A stretch of 64,000 nt of DNA from assembly GCA_046160865.1 (NCBI GenBank), contig JBJXHG010000122.1, positions 1 through 64,000 on the forward strand, written 5' to 3'. The notes beneath the pieces are model-generated. The model worked only from the letters and a program-made list of their open reading frames with translations. It ran no database searches and had not been told where the DNA came from. The translations under genes and the position numbers were made by a program. The stretch's first letter is position 1; the number at the start of each line of letters is the position of its first letter. The stretch is from JBJXHG01 sp046160865 (GTDB lineage: Bacteria > Planctomycetota > UBA1135 > GCA-002686595). Shown piece by piece: positions 1-9,093 of the stretch.

Positions 1-122
1 GCCATTAGAAATCTCTCGTGTCGGTGAGAAAAAGCACGTCGCGGTGACTGATGATCGCCGCGACGTGCGCATCTTAGCGATGCCTGTGTACGAAGCACCA
101 TCCGCGCAACTTCGTTAATGGC
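1..122. repeat. imperfect palindrome at left edge
   Basis: The stretch opens with GCCATTA (1-7) and closes with its reverse complement TAATGGC (116-122). Inside, an 11-bp arm GCACGTCGCGG (about 35-45) pairs with CCGCGACGTGC near 59-69 around a 13-nt loop. No coding frame is convincing here. It resembles the longer palindromes at 9094 and 33073 in design, but its paired fraction is much lower. It may extend beyond the left edge. Confidence 0.35.
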
Positions 123-134
123 ATTGGCCGCAAC

Positions 135-180
135 GGGTCCCCGCCGTTTAATGCGCGCGGCGTGAGGACACGCCGCGCGC
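135..180 (-). terminator. hairpin plus conserved GC box, copy 1
   Basis: On the minus strand a perfect 12-bp stem with a 4-nt loop (180 to 153) is followed after two bases by TAAACGGCGGGGACCC (150 to 135). The same hairpin-box arrangement occurs at 39078-39126 (minus) and 24464-24508 (plus). Copies 2 and 3 sit just after gene ends, so a termination or 3'-end processing role is likely. Here the gene it would serve is not visible. It lacks the usual U tract. Confidence 0.55.
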
Positions 181-210
181 TAGCCGCTTCGCGCAGCTAA
201 GCTCCCCGTC

Positions 211-1512
211 GTGCTGTCAGCCCTTCCGCTGTTGTTCGACGCCGTCCTCTTCGATCTCGACGGCACTCTGGTCGCCACGGATCGGTTCTGGGTCGACGCG
301 GCGCGGACCGGCGCGAAGGCCGCCTTCTCGGAGCTCGGGATCCAGCGCGACATGCCGAGCGCCGCGGAGTGGATGCAGCTCGTCGGCATGCCGCTCGCCG
401 CTGGCTTCGAGCTCCTGTTCCCCGATCTCTCGCCAGAGCAGCGCGCCCGCGTGCTCGCGCGCTGCGTCGAGCAAGAGAACCACGCCTTGCGCGCCGGGCA
501 GGCGACGCTCCTGCCGGGCGTGGTCGAGGCGCTGACCGAGCTCCGCGAGCGCGGCGTGAAGATCGGGCTCGCGAGCAACTGCGGGCAGAGCTACCTCGAC
601 GCGATGCTCGGCGAGCTCGGTCTCGGACGCTTCGTCCACGAGGCGCGCTGCCTCGACACGCCGCGCATGCAGTCGAAGGCGACCATGATCGCCGACCTCT
701 TGGACACGTTCGCGACGCGCGCGGCGGTCTTCGTCGGCGACCGGCTGAGTGATCGCGACGCAGCGTGGGAGAACGGGTTGCCGCACGTGCACGTGACGCG
801 CGGCTTCGCGCGCTACGGACGCGGCGGCGCCGGCGAGGAGGTCGCGGCGGAAGGCGTGATCGACGAGCTCTCGGAGCTTTTGCCGCGCCTCGAGCGCCGT
901 TCGGCCTGGGTGCTCGACGCGCTGCAACGCATCGGCGCGGGCCCGAGTACGCGCGCGATCGGCATCACCGGCCACTCGGGCTGTGGCAAGACGCTCTTCG
1001 CGCGCGACGTGGCGCGCGTGCTCGAGTCGCGCGGACAGCGTGCGGCCGTCGTCGCGCTCGACGATTTCTTCCATGCGCCGCCCGCGGCTGCGGATCTGTC
1101 CGCGACCGCGTTCTTCCCGATCGACAAGCCGCTCGATCATCTGACGCGCGCGTTCGACGTCGACGAGCTCGTCGCGCGCGTGCTCGCACCGCACGCGCGC
1201 GGCGAGCCGGTGGCCGTGCAGCGCGGCTCCGCGCACATCGACGTGCCGGCGGATGCGCTGCTCGTCGTGCAGGGACTCTTCTTGCTACATCCCGCGGTGC
1301 GTCCGCACCTCGAGCGCGTGATCCACCTCCAGGTCTCGGAAGGGCTCAGCTTGCGACGTGTCGCCGGCCGCGACGCGCGCTCGCAAGGACCGGAGAGCCT
1401 CGTGCGCGTGCGCCGCCACTTCTTGCCGACGCAGCGCGCGTTCGACGAAGCGTTTCCGGCGGCGCAGCACGCCGATCTCGTGCTCGACGCGGAGAACGCG
1501 CTCGGGGCGTGA
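211..1512 (+). CDS. HAD hydrolase fused to P-loop uridine-kinase-like domain
   Basis: Two enzymes appear joined in 433 residues. Residues 1 to about 225 are a haloacid dehalogenase phosphatase of the phosphoglycolate/beta-phosphoglucomutase type: the nucleophile motif is FDLDGT at residues 14-19, and a GDRLSDRDAA motif supplies the late acidic residues. From about residue 240 a P-loop kinase follows, with Walker A GITGHSGCGKT at 251-261 and a LDDFF segment typical of uridine kinase or phosphoribulokinase relatives. The start is GTG, chosen because the HAD strand begins ten residues later. The substrate of either half is unknown. A joint salvage or repair role is inference; a sugar or nucleoside phosphate is plausible. 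Confidence 0.75.
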   Translation: MLSALPLLFDAVLFDLDGTLVATDRFWVDAARTGAKAAFSELGIQRDMPSAAEWMQLVGMPLAAGFELLFPDLSPEQRARVLARCVEQENHALRAGQATLLPGVVEALTELRERGVKIGLASNCGQSYLDAMLGELGLGRFVHEARCLDTPRMQSKATMIADLLDTFATRAAVFVGDRLSDRDAAWENGLPHVHVTRGFARYGRGGAGEEVAAEGVIDELSELLPRLERRSAWVLDALQRIGAGPSTRAIGITGHSGCGKTLFARDVARVLESRGQRAAVVALDDFFHAPPAAADLSATAFFPIDKPLDHLTRAFDVDELVARVLAPHARGEPVAVQRGSAHIDVPADALLVVQGLFLLHPAVRPHLERVIHLQVSEGLSLRRVAGRDARSQGPESLVRVRRHFLPTQRAFDEAFPAAQHADLVLDAENALGA

Positions 1513-1622
1513 GCGGCGCGACGGGCTTGGCGAGGGATTGAGCCCGCCCGCCGGACCGTCGCGGCGCAGCACGTGGACGGCGGACGAGGTCGCGCGCCGG
1601 CGCCGCCGCGACGCGGACGGGC

Positions 1623-1652
1623 TTGCCACGCACCCGCTCCGGCCGGTATCCT
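1623..1652 (+). promoter_or_regulatory. sigma70-like promoter for the omega gene
   Basis: TTGCCA at 1623-1628 and TATCCT at 1647-1652 are separated by 18 bp. They match five and four positions of the housekeeping consensus. The start codon of the omega-like gene lies about 50 nt downstream. Confidence 0.45.
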
Positions 1653-1702
1653 CTCGCGCTTCTTCGGACTCGATCGGGCCCCCTGGGAACCGCCGCCGCA
1701 CC

Positions 1703-1918
1703 ATGGAAACCTCTCTGCCGCAACGTCTTCAGAAGTCGGTCTCGGGCTCCTTCCACAAGACGGCGCTGCTCCAGAAGCGGGTCCGGGAGCTGATCCGCGG
1801 CGCCGCGCCGCTGATCGAGACGCGCGAGACGAACCCGATCAAGATCGCCTTCCTCGAGATGGAGCGCGGACTGATCGAGCTCATCCCCGACGAGGACAAC
1901 ACGCCGGTCACGCTGTAG
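1703..1918 (+). CDS. rpoZ: DNA-directed RNA polymerase omega subunit-like protein
   Basis: A 71-residue protein. Its core, TALLQKRVRELIRGAAPLIE followed by NPIKIAFLEMERGLIEL, has the omega pattern: a basic helix, a proline turn before an acidic patch, then a helix ending in an E.xxGLI-type tail. Omega assists beta' folding and assembly of RNA polymerase. The length fits the family's short members. The start is the ATG at 1703, since upstream in-frame codons have no homology-like content and a promoter lies just before it. It sits immediately ahead of lpxK. Omega is short and variable, so the family call is moderate. Confidence 0.6.
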   Translation: METSLPQRLQKSVSGSFHKTALLQKRVRELIRGAAPLIETRETNPIKIAFLEMERGLIELIPDEDNTPVTL

Positions 1919-1957
1919 CTTCAGCGCGCGACGAGCCGCACGCGGCTCGTTCCATTC

Positions 1958-3097
1958 GTGTCGAGTGCGCCGAAGTCCGAACGAGCCGAGTCGCCGCTGC
2001 CGCGTGACGCGCCGCGCCGCTCGGCCCCGCGCGCCGAAGCACGTCTGGCAGCGCGTGGCGGAGCGGTCGAGCTCTTGCGCGTTCCCGCCGCGCTGTTCGG
2101 CGCCCTCGTGCGCGTGCGGCGCGCCGCATACGACCGCGGGCTGTTGCCGCGCGCGCGCGTCGCGGCCGCCGTGGTCAGCGTCGGCAACCTCACCGTCGGC
2201 GGGACCGGCAAGACGCCGTTCAGCGCCTGGCTCGTGCGCGAGCTCGAGCGCCGCGGCCGCCGAGCCGGGCTCTTGTCGCGCGGATACGGTGCCGAGCGCG
2301 GACACGGCGGCAACGACGAAGCGCAGTTGCTCGCCGAGCTCTGTCCCGGCGTTCCCCACGTGCAGGATCCCGATCGCGTGCGCGGTGCGGGTGCGCTGAT
2401 CGGGCGCGGCGTCGACGCGATCGTGCTCGACGACGGCTTTCAGCATCGACGGCTCGCGCGCGATCTCGACATCGTGCTCGTCGACGCGACGCGGCCATGG
2501 GGCTTGCCGAGCGCCGAGCCCGGCGCACCGCCCGTGCGTGCGCTCCTGCCGCGCGGATTCTTGCGCGAGCCGCCGTCGTCGCTCGCGCGCGCCGACGTGA
2601 TCGTGCTCACGCGCACGGATGCCGTCGCGCAGGCCGAGCTCGAAGCGCTCGAGCTCGAGATCGGCGTGCTCGCGCCGGGACGTCCGATCGCTACGAGCGA
2701 GCACCGTGTGTCCGCGCTGCGCACGAGCGCCGGTGCGCGCGTCGAGTTCGCCGATCTGCGCGGAAGAACGGTCGAGCTCATCAGTGCGATCGGCAATCCG
2801 CTCGCGTTCGAGCGCAGCGTGCGCGCGCTCGGTGCCGACGTCGCGGCGCACCACGTGTTTCCCGATCACCACCGTTTCCGGCGCGCGGACGTGCCGACAC
2901 CAGCGTCGGGCGCGTGGCTCGTCGCCACGGCGAAGGACGCGGTCAAGCTCGCACCGCTCGGCGTCGCGTTCGTGACGCTCGACGTCGAGCTCGCGCTCGT
3001 GCGCGGAGTGTCCGTGCTCGAAGCGTTGCTCGATGCGCTGCCGCCGTGCGAGCGCGAGCTCCAGCGCGCGGCGCTGCACGAGGGCTTGCATGGTTGA
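1958..3097 (+). CDS. lpxK: tetraacyldisaccharide 4'-kinase LpxK
   Basis: LpxK phosphorylates the 4' position of the lipid A disaccharide at the inner membrane, the sixth step of lipid A synthesis. Visible family marks are the glycine-rich P-loop NLTVGGTGKTPFSAWLV at about residues 74-90, LLSRGYG just after it, and DDGFQHRRLARDLDIVLVDA near 160-180, which holds the conserved acidic and histidine residues. The 379-residue protein is slightly long because of a basic N-terminal tail from the GTG start. An internal start may be used. The stop overlaps the start of the acyltransferase gene, so the two are probably translationally coupled. Its presence is strong evidence for a true lipid A-bearing cell. 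Confidence 0.9.
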   Translation: MSSAPKSERAESPLPRDAPRRSAPRAEARLAARGGAVELLRVPAALFGALVRVRRAAYDRGLLPRARVAAAVVSVGNLTVGGTGKTPFSAWLVRELERRGRRAGLLSRGYGAERGHGGNDEAQLLAELCPGVPHVQDPDRVRGAGALIGRGVDAIVLDDGFQHRRLARDLDIVLVDATRPWGLPSAEPGAPPVRALLPRGFLREPPSSLARADVIVLTRTDAVAQAELEALELEIGVLAPGRPIATSEHRVSALRTSAGARVEFADLRGRTVELISAIGNPLAFERSVRALGADVAAHHVFPDHHRFRRADVPTPASGAWLVATAKDAVKLAPLGVAFVTLDVELALVRGVSVLEALLDALPPCERELQRAALHEGLHG

Positions 3098-4127
3098 GCC
3101 GGCCGTGCGCGTCGACAAGGACGAGGGCGAGAGCGCCGAGCCGACGGCGGCGGACTTCACCGCACTCGGTGCGGCGCACCTTCCGAGCGGCTTGACGACG
3201 CAGTGGCCGGTGCCGCGCGTGCCCGTGCTCGGCGATCGCGACGGCCTGTGGGCACACGTCGAAGCGTACGGATTGCTCGCGATCCTCGGCGGTGTCGGAC
3301 GCCTGCCGTTCGGCCTGCAGCGCGTGCTCGTGTCCGCGATCGCGCGGGTCGCGCGCGCCGCCGACCGCCAACGCACCGAGACCGCGCGCGCGTTCCTGCG
3401 GCAAGCGTTCGGCGCGCTGCCGGAGCGCGAGCTCGACCTGCGCGTGCTCGACGCGTGGCGGCATCTCGTGCGCTTGGCCGTCGATTCGGAAGCGTTCCCG
3501 CGACGCGTGCCGATCGAGCGCATCCGCGATCACGTGAAGGTCGAGCTCACGCCCGACGTCGAGCGCGTGCTCGCGGCGCGGCGCGGCTCCGTGATCGTGT
3601 CGGGCCACATCGGCGATTGGGAGGTCGGTTGCGGGATCCTGCCGTGGGTCGGTTTCGATCCGTTCTACGGTGTCGCGAAGCCGCCGCGGAATCGCCCGCT
3701 GTCGCTGCACGTGCAGCTCTCGCGCGAGCGCCGCGGCTTCCGCGTTCTGCCGCGCCGCGGCGCGATGAAGCACGCCGGCGCGGTCCTCGCGAGCGGCGGA
3801 GCGCTCGGCTTGCTGCTCGACCAGCGTGCGCGCAAGAAGCCGGTGATCGCGCCGTTCTTCGGACGGCCCGCGCGCTGCGATCGCAGCGCGGGCGTGCTGC
3901 TGCGGCGGCTCGAGGCGCCGATCGTGTTCTCCGCCTGCTATCTCACCGAGCAGCCGTTCCGCTACCGGCTGTGCTTTCCGGCCGTGATCTCACCCGAGGA
4001 AGTGCGCGACCTGCGTCCGGAGGAGATCGCGACGCGCATCAACGGCGTGCTCGAGTCGATGATCCGTGCCGCGCCGGAGCAGTACCTCTGGCTGCACGAT
4101 CGCTACCGCGGCGCTCCGCCCGTCTGA
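3090..4127 (+). CDS. lipid A late acyltransferase (LpxL/HtrB family)
   Basis: A 345-residue member of the lysophospholipid/KDO2-lipid IVA acyltransferase family, which transfers acyl chains onto lipid A precursors on the inner membrane. The catalytic HX4E motif is seen as GHIGDWEVG near residue 172. A downstream DQRARKKPVIAPFFGRPAR block matches the family's substrate-site signature. The ATG at 3090 overlaps the lpxK stop by a few bases, which decides the start over a longer in-frame extension inside lpxK. Which acyl chain it adds cannot be told from sequence. Confidence 0.85.
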   Translation: MVEPAVRVDKDEGESAEPTAADFTALGAAHLPSGLTTQWPVPRVPVLGDRDGLWAHVEAYGLLAILGGVGRLPFGLQRVLVSAIARVARAADRQRTETARAFLRQAFGALPERELDLRVLDAWRHLVRLAVDSEAFPRRVPIERIRDHVKVELTPDVERVLAARRGSVIVSGHIGDWEVGCGILPWVGFDPFYGVAKPPRNRPLSLHVQLSRERRGFRVLPRRGAMKHAGAVLASGGALGLLLDQRARKKPVIAPFFGRPARCDRSAGVLLRRLEAPIVFSACYLTEQPFRYRLCFPAVISPEEVRDLRPEEIATRINGVLESMIRAAPEQYLWLHDRYRGAPPV

Positions 4128-4194
4128 GCGGGCTCCCGAGCGCGAAAAGCCCCGCCCGCCGCTCCGCGCGCTGTCGAGCGAGCCCTCCAGCCGA

Positions 4195-4200
4195 TACCTT
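4195..4200 (+). promoter_or_regulatory. -10 box close to hldD start
   Basis: GATACCTT ends six bases before the ATG at 4207. One of several TATCCT-like boxes 6-8 nt ahead of start codons in this window, consistent with a leaderless transcript. No clear -35 is visible. Confidence 0.35.
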
Positions 4201-4206
4201 CCGCGC

Positions 4207-5226
4207 ATGGTCGACATGAGCAAGGGCCGCGTGCTCGTCACGGGCGGCGCGGGGTTCATCGGCAGCGCACTCGTGTGGGCGCTCAACCGCCGCGGGATCG
4301 AGGACATCGTCGTCGCGGACTTCCTGGGCGAGAGCGAGAAGTGGCGCAACCTCGTGCCGCTGCGCTACGCCGAGTACATGGAAGCGGACGATCTCGCACG
4401 GCTCGTGAGCGAAGACGACGAGTGGCTGGACGGCATCACGACCGTGCTCCACATGGGCGCGTGCAGCTCGACGACCGAGCGCGACGCCGCGTATCTCGTG
4501 CGCAACAACTTCGAGTACACGAAGGCGCTGTGCTCGTGGGCGCTGTCGCACGACGCGCGCTTCGTGTACGCGAGCTCGGCGGCGACGTACGGCGACGGCG
4601 CGGACGGGATGTCCGACGAAGCCGATCTCGCGACGCTGCGGCCGCTGAACATGTACGGCTACTCGAAGCAGATGTTCGATGCGTGGGCGCGGCGACAAGG
4701 CGTGCTCGACCGCATCGTCGGGCTCAAGTATTTCAACGTCTTCGGGCCCAACGAGGACCACAAGGCCGACATGAAGAGCCTCGTGCAGAAGGCCTATCAC
4801 CAAGTGCTCGAGACGGGCACCATCCGCCTCTTCAAGAGCTACCGGCCCGAGTACGCGCACGGCGAGCAGAAGCGCGACTTCGTCTACGTGAAGGATGCCG
4901 TCGCGCTGACGCTCCACCTCGCCGAGAACGAGCGTGCCGGCGGCTTGTACAACGTCGGCACCGGACGCGCGGAGACGTGGAACGCGCTCGCGCGCGCCGT
5001 GTTCGCCGCGCTCGAGCGTCCCGAGCGCATCGAGTACGTCGAGATGCCCGACGCGCTGCGCGGCAAGTACCAGTACTACACGCAGGCGACCGTCACGCGC
5101 CTCGCCGCCGCCGGTTGGGCGAAGCCCGCGACGCGCCTCGAGGGCGCGGTGAAGGACTACGTGTGCGACTACCTCGTGCCCGATCGACGTCTCGGTGACG
5201 GCGCGAGCGAACGGAGGAGCTCGTGA
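4207..5226 (+). CDS. hldD: ADP-L-glycero-D-manno-heptose 6-epimerase
   Basis: Short-chain dehydrogenase/reductase that epimerises ADP-D-glycero-D-manno-heptose to the L-glycero form used in the LPS core. Evidence: the NAD(P) Rossmann motif VTGGAGFIGSAL at the N-terminus, the DFLGESEKWRNL segment typical of HldD, a serine pair in YASSAATYGDG, and the catalytic YGYSK-type motif in NMYGYSKQMFD. Length is 339 residues, close to family size. The start at 4207 is preferred; MSK at 4216 is the alternative. The stop overlaps the GTG of hldE by four bases, so the two heptose genes form an operon with lpxK and the acyltransferase upstream. Confidence 0.9.
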   Translation: MVDMSKGRVLVTGGAGFIGSALVWALNRRGIEDIVVADFLGESEKWRNLVPLRYAEYMEADDLARLVSEDDEWLDGITTVLHMGACSSTTERDAAYLVRNNFEYTKALCSWALSHDARFVYASSAATYGDGADGMSDEADLATLRPLNMYGYSKQMFDAWARRQGVLDRIVGLKYFNVFGPNEDHKADMKSLVQKAYHQVLETGTIRLFKSYRPEYAHGEQKRDFVYVKDAVALTLHLAENERAGGLYNVGTGRAETWNALARAVFAALERPERIEYVEMPDALRGKYQYYTQATVTRLAAAGWAKPATRLEGAVKDYVCDYLVPDRRLGDGASERRSS

Positions 5227-6686
5227 ACGCGCGCGAACTGCAAGCGCTGCTCGCCGAGCGCGGCCGACCGCGCGTGTTGATCGTGGGCGACCTGATCCTC
5301 GACCGCTACGTGTCGGGCGACGTCGCGCGCATTTCACCGGAAGCGCCGATCCCGGTGCTCACCGCCAAACGCTCCGAGGAGAAGCTCGGCGGCGCGGGCA
5401 ACGTCGCGGCGAACTTGGTCGCGATGGGGGCGCAGGTCGACGTCGTCGGCGTGCTCGGCGACGACGGCTGGGGCCGTGCGCTGCGCGCGTTGCTCGAGGA
5501 CCTCCGTATCCAGACGAGCGGGTGCGTCGTCGACGAGACGCGGCCGACGATTCAGAAGACGCGCATGATGAGCGGCTCGCAGCAGATGCTGCGCGTCGAT
5601 TGGGAGGACTCGCGCGCGTGCGCCGGTCGCGCGCTCGCGACGCTCGTCGCGAGCCTGCCCGCGCGCGTGAGGGAAGCGCAAGCGGTCGTCCTCTCCGACT
5701 ACGGCAAGGGCGTGCTCGTGCCCGACGTCGTCGCCGCCGTGCTTTCGACGGCGCGCGCGGCGGGGATCCCGGTGCTCGTCGACCCGAAGGGCGACGACTA
5801 CCGGCGCTACCGTGGTGCGACGCTCGTCACGCCGAATCGCAAGGAAGCCGAGCAAGCGGTGGGGCGCAAGCTCGCGCAGCTCGAGGATCTGCCCGCCGCC
5901 GCGGACCAGTTGATGGAGTCGGCGGACCTCGACGCGGCCGTGATCACACTCGGCGCCGACGGCATCTATTGGAAGGATCGGCGCGGCGATTCTGGCCGCG
6001 TCGCCGCGCAAGCGCGCGCCGTGTTCGACGTGACCGGCGCGGGCGACACGGTCGTCGCGCAGCTCGCGTTCTTCCTGGCCGACGGCGTCGCGCTCGGTCC
6101 GGCGGTCGAGCTCGCGAACCAAGCCGCAGCGATCACCGTCGCGCGCCTCGGCACGCACGCCGTGTCCCGCGCCGAGCTCATGGCGCACCTCGCCGAGCAC
6201 GCGCCGCAGCGCGGCAAGGTCGTGCGCGACACCGAGGTCGAGACGCTGCTCGCGCAGTGGCGCAAGGAAGGCAAGCGCATCGTGTTCACGAACGGCTGCT
6301 TCGACGTCTTGCACGTCGGGCACGTCGACTACCTGCGCTTCTCGAAGGCGAAGGGCGACGTGCTCCTCGTCGGCGTGAACGACGACGCGAGCGTGCGGCG
6401 CCTCAAGGGACCGACGCGGCCGGTGAACGGCGTCGACGATCGGATGGAGATGCTCGCCGCGCTCGAGATGGTCGACGCCGTCACGAGTTTCGCCGAGGAC
6501 ACGCCGGCGAAGATCATCGAGCGCGTGTCGCCGAGCGTCTTGGTCAAGGGTCAGGACTGGGCCGACAAGGGCGTCGTCGGCCGCGAGTGGGTCGAGGCGC
6601 ACGGCGGGCAAGTCGTGCTCGCGCCGCTCGTGCCGGGGAAGTCGACGACGTCGATTCTGGAGCGCGCGAAGCAGTCGGCGCCTTGA
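5223..6686 (+). CDS. hldE: bifunctional heptose 7-phosphate kinase / heptose 1-phosphate adenylyltransferase
   Basis: Fused enzyme of ADP-heptose synthesis. Residues 1 to about 320 are a ribokinase-family (PfkB) domain with LGGAGNVAANL near the front and the catalytic FDVTGAGDTV motif near residue 270. Residues about 345-487 are a cytidylyltransferase-like adenylyltransferase with TNGCFDVLHVGHVDYL. It first phosphorylates D-glycero-beta-D-manno-heptose 7-phosphate at C1, then adds AMP after the phosphatase GmhB acts. The GTG start overlaps the hldD stop and has GGAGGA five bases upstream. The window also carries separate, unfused homologues of both halves at 35.5-37.1 kb. Confidence 0.92.
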   Translation: MNARELQALLAERGRPRVLIVGDLILDRYVSGDVARISPEAPIPVLTAKRSEEKLGGAGNVAANLVAMGAQVDVVGVLGDDGWGRALRALLEDLRIQTSGCVVDETRPTIQKTRMMSGSQQMLRVDWEDSRACAGRALATLVASLPARVREAQAVVLSDYGKGVLVPDVVAAVLSTARAAGIPVLVDPKGDDYRRYRGATLVTPNRKEAEQAVGRKLAQLEDLPAAADQLMESADLDAAVITLGADGIYWKDRRGDSGRVAAQARAVFDVTGAGDTVVAQLAFFLADGVALGPAVELANQAAAITVARLGTHAVSRAELMAHLAEHAPQRGKVVRDTEVETLLAQWRKEGKRIVFTNGCFDVLHVGHVDYLRFSKAKGDVLLVGVNDDASVRRLKGPTRPVNGVDDRMEMLAALEMVDAVTSFAEDTPAKIIERVSPSVLVKGQDWADKGVVGREWVEAHGGQVVLAPLVPGKSTTSILERAKQSAP

Positions 6687-6797
6687 TCGGACGGCGCGAG
6701 GAGGAGCGATTGGCGATTCGCTCTGTACAGACCATTTGGCGCCGCAGATCGCGCTGACGAGGAAGAGCGTGAACGCCTGCTCCCGAGCACGCGGGCG

Positions 6798-9059
6798 CTA
6801 GGCGCTGCCGCGACCGAGCAACGTCCGCTGGATGAAGTCGAGCATCGTGCGGCGCTGGTGGAGCACTTGCTCGGGGTCGCCGATGCCGTGGCGTGCACGC
6901 GGATAGATCATCAGCTCGAACGCGTGTCCCGCTTCCTGAAGAGCGTCGACGAGGCGCCACGTGTTCTGCGGGTGGACGTTGTCGTCGATCGCGCCGTGGA
7001 TGAGCAAGAGCCGCCCGTGCAGCTTGTCCGCCGCCGCGAGGATCGACGTGCGGTCGTAGCCTTCGGAGTTGTCCTTCGGCAGCTTCATGTAGCGCTCGGT
7101 GTAGATCGAGTCGTAGCTCTTCCAGTCGCTCACCGTTCCGCCGGCGATGCCCATCGCGAACTTCGTGCTGTGCGTCAGCGCGTACGCGGCCATGAACCCG
7201 CCGTAGCTCCAGCCGCTGATGCCGATGCGCTCGGGATCGGCGAAGCCTTGCCGCACGAGCCAGTCGACGCCGTCCTCGATGTCGGCGAGCTCCGGCTCGC
7301 CGAGTCGGTGCAGCGCCGCGCGCTCCGAGCGCGTGCCCTTGCCGCTCGCGGTGCGGTTGTCGCACACCCACACGAGCACGCCTTGTTGCGCGAGCAGGTG
7401 CAGGAACATGTTGTTCGAGCCGCCCCACGCGTTCTTCACCTGCTGCGCGTGCGGTCCGGCGTACGTGTGCTGGAACACCGGGTAGCGCCGGTTCGGATCG
7501 AAGCCGAGCGGCTTGATGAGCAGCGCGTCCATCGTGCCGCCGTCGCGCGTCGGCACTTGCACGAACTCGGGACGCGCGAGCGCGTACTCGTCGAGCGCCG
7601 CGACCTTGTTCTCGTCGATCGTGCGCACGAGCGTTCCGTCCGCCGCGTGCAAGCGCACCTGCGTTGGCGTCGAGATGTCGCTCCACGAATCGATGAAGTG
7701 TGCGAAGCCCGGGCTGAACTTGGCCGAGTGCGAGCCTTCCGTGCTCGACAGGCGCGTGGGCGCTCCGCCGTCCAATCGCACGCGGTAGACGTCGCTGCCG
7801 AGCGCGCTCCGCTCGGTGCCGGAGAAGTAGAGCCAGCCGTTCTTCTCGTCGATGCCGTGGATCGCGCGCACTTCCCACTCGCCCGCGGTGAGCGCGCGCG
7901 CGTCGCCGCCAGACCCATGGTTGCGGGCATCGATGCGGTACGCATGCTGGAACCCGGTGCGCTCGGATAGCCACACGAACGAGCCGTCCGCGAGCCAACG
8001 CGGGCTGTCCGGGCGATTGACCCACGCATCGCTCGACTCGCGCAGCACGCGCGTCGGCGCGCCGGTCGCCGCATCGACGGAGTACAGCTCGAACCAGTTC
8101 TGCACGCGGTCCTGCACGCCGAAGTGCAAGCGTCCGTCGGGACTCCACACGACGTCGACGATCAAGAAATCGATCGCCGCGTGCGCGCTCAAGTCGACCC
8201 AGCGCACGCTGCCGTCCTCGACGTTCGCGATCCCGAGGCTCGCGCTCGGGTTCTTGTCGCCGGGCCGTGGATACGGCGTCGTCTCGACCACGATCTCGTG
8301 CTTCGAGTCGTCGACGATCGTGTAGCGCGGCACACCGGTTTCGTCCAAGCGCAAGAACGCGATCGACTTCGAATCGGGGCTCCACCAGTGCGCTTTGAAC
8401 GTGCCGCGGCCGTAGATCTCCTCTTGGTAGATCCAGTCGAGCTTGCCGTTGAGCACGTTCTCGCCGCCGTCGTTCGTCAGGCGATGCTCGATGCCGTCGG
8501 CGCCGATCACGTAGAGGTCGTTCGCGCGCACGAACGCGACCGAGCGCCCGTCCGGCGACGCGGCGGCTTCCTCTTCCTCTTGCGGAGTGTTGGTCAGCCG
8601 CAGCGCCGTGTCCGCGCCGAGCGTGTAGCGGTACAGGTCGCCAGCGTCGGTCGCGATCATCGTCTTCGACGCGCGCACGAAGATCTCGGGCTGTGCGTGC
8701 GCGATCCGGCGCGCGCGGCCCGTGTCCATGCCGTCGACCTTGCGGAACGCGTTCTCGATCGCTGTGCCGCCGTCGAATGGAGTCAGTGCTCCCGTGCGTG
8801 CGTCGACCTTCTGCCAGTCGTGCTTGCCGTCCTTCGTCTTGCGCGGCCACAAGTACGTCGCGTCGTCGAGCCACACGAACCCGCTCGCAGGTTTGCCGCT
8901 GAAGTCGACCTTGTCGTCCGGGTGGTAGATGTCCTCGATCGTGAGGAGCTTCTTGCCGCGCGCTGCGTCGGCGGTCTGGAACGCAACCGTCTGTGCGCAG
9001 GCGAGAGCGAGCGCGCCGAGTGCGGCGGCGCGGAGGAACGGCAGGCGGGACTTCAGCAT
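6798..9059 (-). CDS. exported S9 dipeptidyl peptidase IV family protein
   Basis: A 753-residue secreted prolyl-oligopeptidase-family serine peptidase. A signal peptide covers about residues 1-33. A beta-propeller of DPP4 N-terminal type occupies roughly 90-490. The C-terminal alpha/beta hydrolase holds the catalytic serine in GWSYGG near residue 617, aspartate in IHGAIDDNVHPQN, and histidine in YPRARHGIGD. DPP4 enzymes release Xaa-Pro dipeptides; exact specificity is unknown. The frame stays open far upstream, but an SD-like GGAG and the signal peptide fix the ATG at 9059. It lies downstream of a 177-bp palindrome. Its role is probably periplasmic peptide degradation. Confidence 0.85.
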   Translation of the reverse strand: MLKSRLPFLRAAALGALALACAQTVAFQTADAARGKKLLTIEDIYHPDDKVDFSGKPASGFVWLDDATYLWPRKTKDGKHDWQKVDARTGALTPFDGGTAIENAFRKVDGMDTGRARRIAHAQPEIFVRASKTMIATDAGDLYRYTLGADTALRLTNTPQEEEEAAASPDGRSVAFVRANDLYVIGADGIEHRLTNDGGENVLNGKLDWIYQEEIYGRGTFKAHWWSPDSKSIAFLRLDETGVPRYTIVDDSKHEIVVETTPYPRPGDKNPSASLGIANVEDGSVRWVDLSAHAAIDFLIVDVVWSPDGRLHFGVQDRVQNWFELYSVDAATGAPTRVLRESSDAWVNRPDSPRWLADGSFVWLSERTGFQHAYRIDARNHGSGGDARALTAGEWEVRAIHGIDEKNGWLYFSGTERSALGSDVYRVRLDGGAPTRLSSTEGSHSAKFSPGFAHFIDSWSDISTPTQVRLHAADGTLVRTIDENKVAALDEYALARPEFVQVPTRDGGTMDALLIKPLGFDPNRRYPVFQHTYAGPHAQQVKNAWGGSNNMFLHLLAQQGVLVWVCDNRTASGKGTRSERAALHRLGEPELADIEDGVDWLVRQGFADPERIGISGWSYGGFMAAYALTHSTKFAMGIAGGTVSDWKSYDSIYTERYMKLPKDNSEGYDRTSILAAADKLHGRLLLIHGAIDDNVHPQNTWRLVDALQEAGHAFELMIYPRARHGIGDPEQVLHQRRTMLDFIQRTLLGRGSA

Positions 9060-9093
9060 CGGCGGATCTCCGGGGGGGTGAGTCAGCGAGCTT

